The notes under the pieces are model-generated. The model made no database searches and had not been told where the DNA came from. It saw nothing but the letters and a program-made list of their open reading frames with translations. Below, piece by piece: positions 61,251-64,000 of a stretch of 64,000 nucleotides of DNA. Each line of letters opens with the position of its first letter. Position 1 is the first letter of the stretch. Source of the DNA: CAWAYR01 sp050250875 (GTDB lineage Bacteria > Acidobacteriota > Vicinamibacteria > Vicinamibacterales > UBA2999). A program made the translations under genes and the position numbers. The stretch covers positions 1,736,001-1,800,000 of the forward strand of contig JBFWNV010000001.1 in NCBI GenBank assembly GCA_050250875.1. Direction: 5' to 3'.

Positions 61251-61640
61251 TCCGCCCATGCCTCGGGGCTATGGGCCGTGCTGGAGACCGTGCTGGCCGC
61301 TCGATCGACCCGCTCTGAATCGATGCCGACGCTGCAGAGGGCACGAGTCAAGCATCCCTGGCGCGCAGCGCAGTTGCCGGGCCGGCAACGGCATGCGCGG
61401 GCCTCAGGCCCATGGATGCGACATCGAGTGCGCCGAGCGTGGCGGCGTCGGATGTGGAGCGGGCGGTCAACGCGGCCGCGCGTGGCCCGGTGGATCACCG
61501 CTCGGGACGTGTGTCACGTGCGACCTCCTTTCCGAACCGGGGCCCGTGAAGTGTTCCGGCTCATCCGGCCCCGTCGCCTGGCGGCGAGTGATGAACCTAT
61601 CCGCACGCTACGCCTCGCGCCGACGCGTGTCAAGTGTCTC
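61251..61640 (-). ncRNA. Candidate small transcript (sRNA or leader-peptide RNA)
   Basis: No protein-coding gene of normal size fits here on either strand, yet the minus strand has a strong ribosome site AAAGGAGGT (61523-61531) and ends in the intrinsic terminator at 61213-61250. I could not match it to tmRNA, RNase P RNA, SRP RNA or 6S RNA signatures. The 5' end is not defined; the range is an upper estimate. A decayed gene is the alternative. Confidence 0.35.
61467..61517 (-). CDS. 16-codon small ORF with strong ribosome site
   Basis: GTG 61517 lies 5 nt after AAAGGAGGT. The peptide is MTHVPSGDPPGHARPR. It matches no leader peptide that I know. The ribosome site is the best in the region, so the frame may be translated; it may also be the shifted start of a decayed gene. 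Confidence 0.3.
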   Translation of the reverse strand: MTHVPSGDPPGHARPR

Positions 61641-61737
61641 CGGCACTGTCACGGAGACATTTCGAGGCAGCGCAGAATCTCCGACTAAACGCACACCTTG
61701 CGCCATCCGCAAATGTCTCCGTGACAGTCCCGGAGAC
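61636..61737. repeat. Palindromic dispersed element, copy 2
   Basis: Outer arms GTCTCCGG/CCGGAGAC (61636-61643, 61730-61737). Inner arms are a perfect 18-bp inverted repeat, ACTGTCACGGAGACATTT (61645-61662) and its complement (61711-61728). The core aligns with that of 17451-17559. It lies just upstream of the beta-lactamase-fold gene. Confidence 0.85.
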
Positions 61738-61769
61738 GATCACATAATCCCGGCGACGGGGAGGTCACG

Positions 61770-63302
61770 ATGGCGATGCGGGCGACAGTCGAGCGCGGGC
61801 ATGGTACGCGCATGGCCGGTCTGCTTGGCGCGGTGGCGATGGCCGGCGCGCTGCTCGCGGGCCCGCCGATCGCGGCGCAGTCGCCGCTCGCCGACCGCGT
61901 CGCGCGCGATCCCGACGTCCAGGGCGCGCAGCGCCTGTTCACCGCGTGGCTCGAAGGGCAGATGCTGTACCGGCACCTGCCGGGCGTCGCCGTCGGTGTC
62001 GTCGCCGATCAGGACCTGGTGTGGGCGCAGGGCTTCGGCTTCGCCGACACCGCCCGCAAGGTGCCGATGACGCCGCAGACGAAGTTCCGCATGGCCTCGC
62101 ACAGCAAGCTCTTCACCGCCACCGCGGTGATGCAGCTGCGCGAACAGGGCAGGCTGCGGCTCGACGATCCGGTGACGAAATACCTGCCGTGGTTCCGCGT
62201 GAAGGCCGCCGATCCCGACGATCCGCCGATCACCATCGAGGAGCTGCTGACCCATGGCTCGGGGCTGCCGCGCGAGGCCGGCTCGCATTGGACCGACTTC
62301 GACTTTCCGACCGGCGACGAGCTGCGCGGGCTGATGGCGGAGCGCCAGGCGCCGTTTTCGCCCGACGTGCGCTGGAAGTACTCGAACCTCGCCTACGCCA
62401 TCGCCGGCCTGGTCATCGAGGCGGTGAGCGGCCAGTCGTGGGCCGACTACGTGCAGCAGCACATCTACACGCCGCTCGGCATGACCGCGTCGAGCGTGGA
62501 CGAGGACGTCCCCGGACTCGCCACCGGCTACGGTCGGCTGATGCCCGACGGCACGCGCGCGACGACGCCGTTCATCGACGCGCGAGGAATGGGCGCGGCC
62601 ACCGGCATCACCTCCACGGTGGAGGACATGGCCCGCTTCGCCTCGGCGCAGTTCCGCAACGGCCGCATGGGCGGCCCGCGCATCCTGAGCACCGGCTCGC
62701 TGCGCGACATGCACCGCGTCCGCGTGCTCGAGAACAACTGGACGCAGGGCAACGCCATCGGCTTCGCCGTCCGGCGCGATCGCGACAGGGTCTACGTGCA
62801 GCACGGTGGCAGCTATCCGGGCTATCAGACCCAGACGGTCCTGCAGCTCGACGGCAAGGTGGCGGTGATCGTCCTTACCAACGCCGACGACGCCAATCCT
62901 GGCGGCATCGCTACGCAGCTCATGAACACGGTGGGCGACGCCGTGGCCAAGGCATCGGCACCGGCGAAGGAGGACCCGACCACGACCTGGGATCCGGCGT
63001 GGTCGCGCTTCGCCGGACTGTATCGCGGCCGCGGCGGCGAGTCGCAGGTGATCGAACTCAACAAGCGCCTGGTCGTCATCTCGCCCAACGCGCCCACACT
63101 CGACAACCCGGTGCAGCTGGTCCCGATCGGCAACGGCCAGTTCCGTTACACGGCGCCGACCGGCGGCGGGCCGGTGGGCGAGATCGTACGGTTCGTGGAG
63201 GAGGGCGGGCGCGTCGTCCGCATGCACCGGCGACAGCTACGTCGAGCGCGTGCGGTAGGCAGATTCTGCGACAAGGCTGCCCCGGCCCAGACAGGGGCCT
63301 GA
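61770..63302 (+). CDS. Exported serine hydrolase of the class C beta-lactamase fold (C-terminus probably frameshifted)
   Basis: 510 residues with a signal sequence in the first ~37. Active-site motifs: SxxK in MASHSKLFTATAV, YxN in WKYSNLAYAIAG and HGG in VQHGGSYPGYQ (replacing KTG, as in esterase/peptidase members). A C-terminal lipocalin-like domain (FAGLYRGRGGESQVIELNKRLVVIS) follows. It likely cleaves D-amino peptides or esters. From about residue 487 the frame reads HRRQLRRARAVG and ends in a repeat element. The +1 frame there reads TGDSYVERVR then TAG (63226-63258), the ending expected for this family. GGGGAGG upstream supports the ATG at 61770; an internal ATG at 61812 is possible. Confidence 0.88.
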   Translation: MAMRATVERGHGTRMAGLLGAVAMAGALLAGPPIAAQSPLADRVARDPDVQGAQRLFTAWLEGQMLYRHLPGVAVGVVADQDLVWAQGFGFADTARKVPMTPQTKFRMASHSKLFTATAVMQLREQGRLRLDDPVTKYLPWFRVKAADPDDPPITIEELLTHGSGLPREAGSHWTDFDFPTGDELRGLMAERQAPFSPDVRWKYSNLAYAIAGLVIEAVSGQSWADYVQQHIYTPLGMTASSVDEDVPGLATGYGRLMPDGTRATTPFIDARGMGAATGITSTVEDMARFASAQFRNGRMGGPRILSTGSLRDMHRVRVLENNWTQGNAIGFAVRRDRDRVYVQHGGSYPGYQTQTVLQLDGKVAVIVLTNADDANPGGIATQLMNTVGDAVAKASAPAKEDPTTTWDPAWSRFAGLYRGRGGESQVIELNKRLVVISPNAPTLDNPVQLVPIGNGQFRYTAPTGGGPVGEIVRFVEEGGRVVRMHRRQLRRARAVGRFCDKAAPAQTGA

Positions 63303-63342
63303 CCCCAAGTCAGGCTCGGGCACGAAAGGGGTCTGACCCCTA
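63292..63342. repeat. Paired palindrome element, copy 2
   Basis: Cores GGGGCCTGACCCC (63294-63306) and GGGGTCTGACCCC (63328-63340), 34 nt apart. In reverse complement it aligns over about 50 bp with 10489-10541. It lies between convergent genes and supplies the last codons and stop of the frameshifted hydrolase. Confidence 0.8.
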
Positions 63343-63349
63343 TCTGCAC

Positions 63350-64000
63350 CTATCTTGACTTGTAGACCCTGCCGCCCTGCATCACGAACTGGACGCGCTC
63401 CAGCTCGGTGATGTCGGCCAGCGGATCGCCGGCCACCGCGATGAGATCGGCATAGCGGCCGGGCTGCAGCGTGCCGACGCGGTCGCCCCAGCCCATCGCC
63501 TCGGCGGCAATCCGCGTGGCGCCTTCGATGGCCGCCATCGGCGTCTGGCCCAGCCCGACGCGCAGCTTGAACTCGCGGGCGTTCTCGCCGTGCGGGAACA
63601 CCCCGGCGTCGGTGGCGAACGCAATCGGCAGGCCGTGCGCCAGCGCCGTCTTGAACGCCCGCTCCTGCGTGCCCTGCATCGCCTTCTCGCGTTCCACCTG
63701 GTGCGCGGGGATGTTGAGCGCCTGGTTGTCGTTGAGGATGGTGTGGCCGACGTAAAGCGTCGGCGCGAAGTAGGTGCCCTTGTCCTTCATCAGCCGCGCC
63801 GCCTCGTCGTCGAGCATGCTGCCGTGGTCGATGGTGCGGACGCCGGCGCGAACCGCCGCCTTGATGCCCTCGGTGCCGTGCGCGTGCGCGGCGACGAAGC
63901 GGCCCCAGCGCGTCGCCTCCTCGACGGCCACGGCCAGCTCGGCGTCGGAGTACTGCTGCGCACCGGGCGGGATGCCTTTCGACATCACCGCCCCGGTGGC
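63350..64000 (-). CDS. Imidazolonepropionase-like amidohydrolase, C-terminal part (truncated by window edge)
   Basis: The frame is open to base 64000, so the N-terminal metal-binding HxH region lies outside. Visible are VAAHAHGTEGIKAAVRAGVRTIDHGSMLDDEA with two metal-binding histidines, PIAFATDAGVFPHGENAREF with the catalytic aspartate, and the closing LQPGRYADLIAVAGDPLADITELERVQFVMQGGRVYK. This subgroup of exported metal-dependent amidohydrolases hydrolyses Xaa-Pro or acylated peptides in some bacteria; the substrate here is unknown. GTG/ATG codons at 63988/63985 are internal. Confidence 0.9.
   Translation of the reverse strand, partial: ATGAVMSKGIPPGAQQYSDAELAVAVEEATRWGRFVAAHAHGTEGIKAAVRAGVRTIDHGSMLDDEAARLMKDKGTYFAPTLYVGHTILNDNQALNIPAHQVEREKAMQGTQERAFKTALAHGLPIAFATDAGVFPHGENAREFKLRVGLGQTPMAAIEGATRIAAEAMGWGDRVGTLQPGRYADLIAVAGDPLADITELERVQFVMQGGRVYKSR

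Noticed and set aside
58985..61498. An 837-codon version of the S9 peptidase starting at 61498
   Set aside because: The extension crosses a strong intrinsic terminator and a repeat and lacks a signal peptide; the ATG at 61084 gives a clean one.
61085..61769. tmRNA, RNase P RNA, SRP RNA or 6S RNA in the 685-bp intergenic stretch
   Set aside because: None of the hallmark conserved segments of these RNAs was found on either strand; only repeats, a terminator and a small ORF are supported.

Overview
The window is about 70% G+C, densely coded on both strands, and carries no rRNA, tRNA, CRISPR array, prophage or transposase gene that I could find. Gene content points to Acidobacteriota, most likely class Vicinamibacteria. 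The signs are a kinase with a C-terminal TPR region that starts MTGQTLGHYRL, an orphan MacB/FtsX-type permease of the acidobacterial (ADOP) type, a DUF6152 protein, a quinoprotein with its own dihaem cytochrome, a DUF5916 protein, and many secreted peptidases (two M61, S8, S9, S45 and a gluzincin). This placement is inference from family content; no marker gene was compared.

Layout. 1-1032: 3' end of a secreted fibronectin-III-like protein, with a full paralogue at 15943-17430. 1126-10491: a catabolic region with a glutamine-synthetase-like ligase, a cytochrome P450, an APC permease, an aldehyde dehydrogenase, a probable relic of a gamma-glutamyl hydrolase, an acetoacetate-decarboxylase-fold protein, an FAH-family hydrolase and an extradiol-type dioxygenase. 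An unrelated DUF6152 pair (3669-4849) splits it. 10569-13003: quinoprotein dehydrogenase plus dihaem cytochrome c, divergent from the Ser/Thr kinase (13089-15878). 17559-24549: small membrane protein, M61 peptidase, rhodanese, cytochrome c, collagen-like protein and ADOP permease. 24624-27839: a compact haem-copper oxidase operon (I, III, small membrane protein, II) whose subunit I lacks the usual D- and K-channel residues. 27926-36860: second M61 peptidase, sulfate activation (cysD, cysNC), DUF5916 barrel protein and a subtilase. 36953-38666: cory-CC-star protein, ArsA-type ATPase and DinB protein. 38700-42779: a nucleotidyltransferase gene pair, a 25-residue-repeat protein and a phospholipase D. 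42815-48681: RF3, a DUF6311 membrane protein and a penicillin acylase. 48754-54082: a winged-helix regulator divergent from an ABC/HlyD/TolC export operon with a degenerate ATPase, separated by nested palindromes. 54132-57561: argH, a sodium:solute symporter and two very small membrane proteins. 57592-64000: YciI protein, gluzincin, S9 peptidase, an orphan terminator, a class C beta-lactamase-fold hydrolase and the C-terminal part of an amidohydrolase.

Non-coding structure is rich. I see four kinds of dispersed element: GGGG-CCCC palindromes (some paired in a ~50-bp unit), a ~100-bp inverted-repeat element in two copies, a 25-bp direct repeat flanking the S9 peptidase gene, and heptanucleotide arrays. 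Most lie between convergent genes, where they may act as terminators. Many genes have a TANNNT box only 6-9 nt before the start codon, which suggests frequent leaderless transcripts; I used this to choose several starts.
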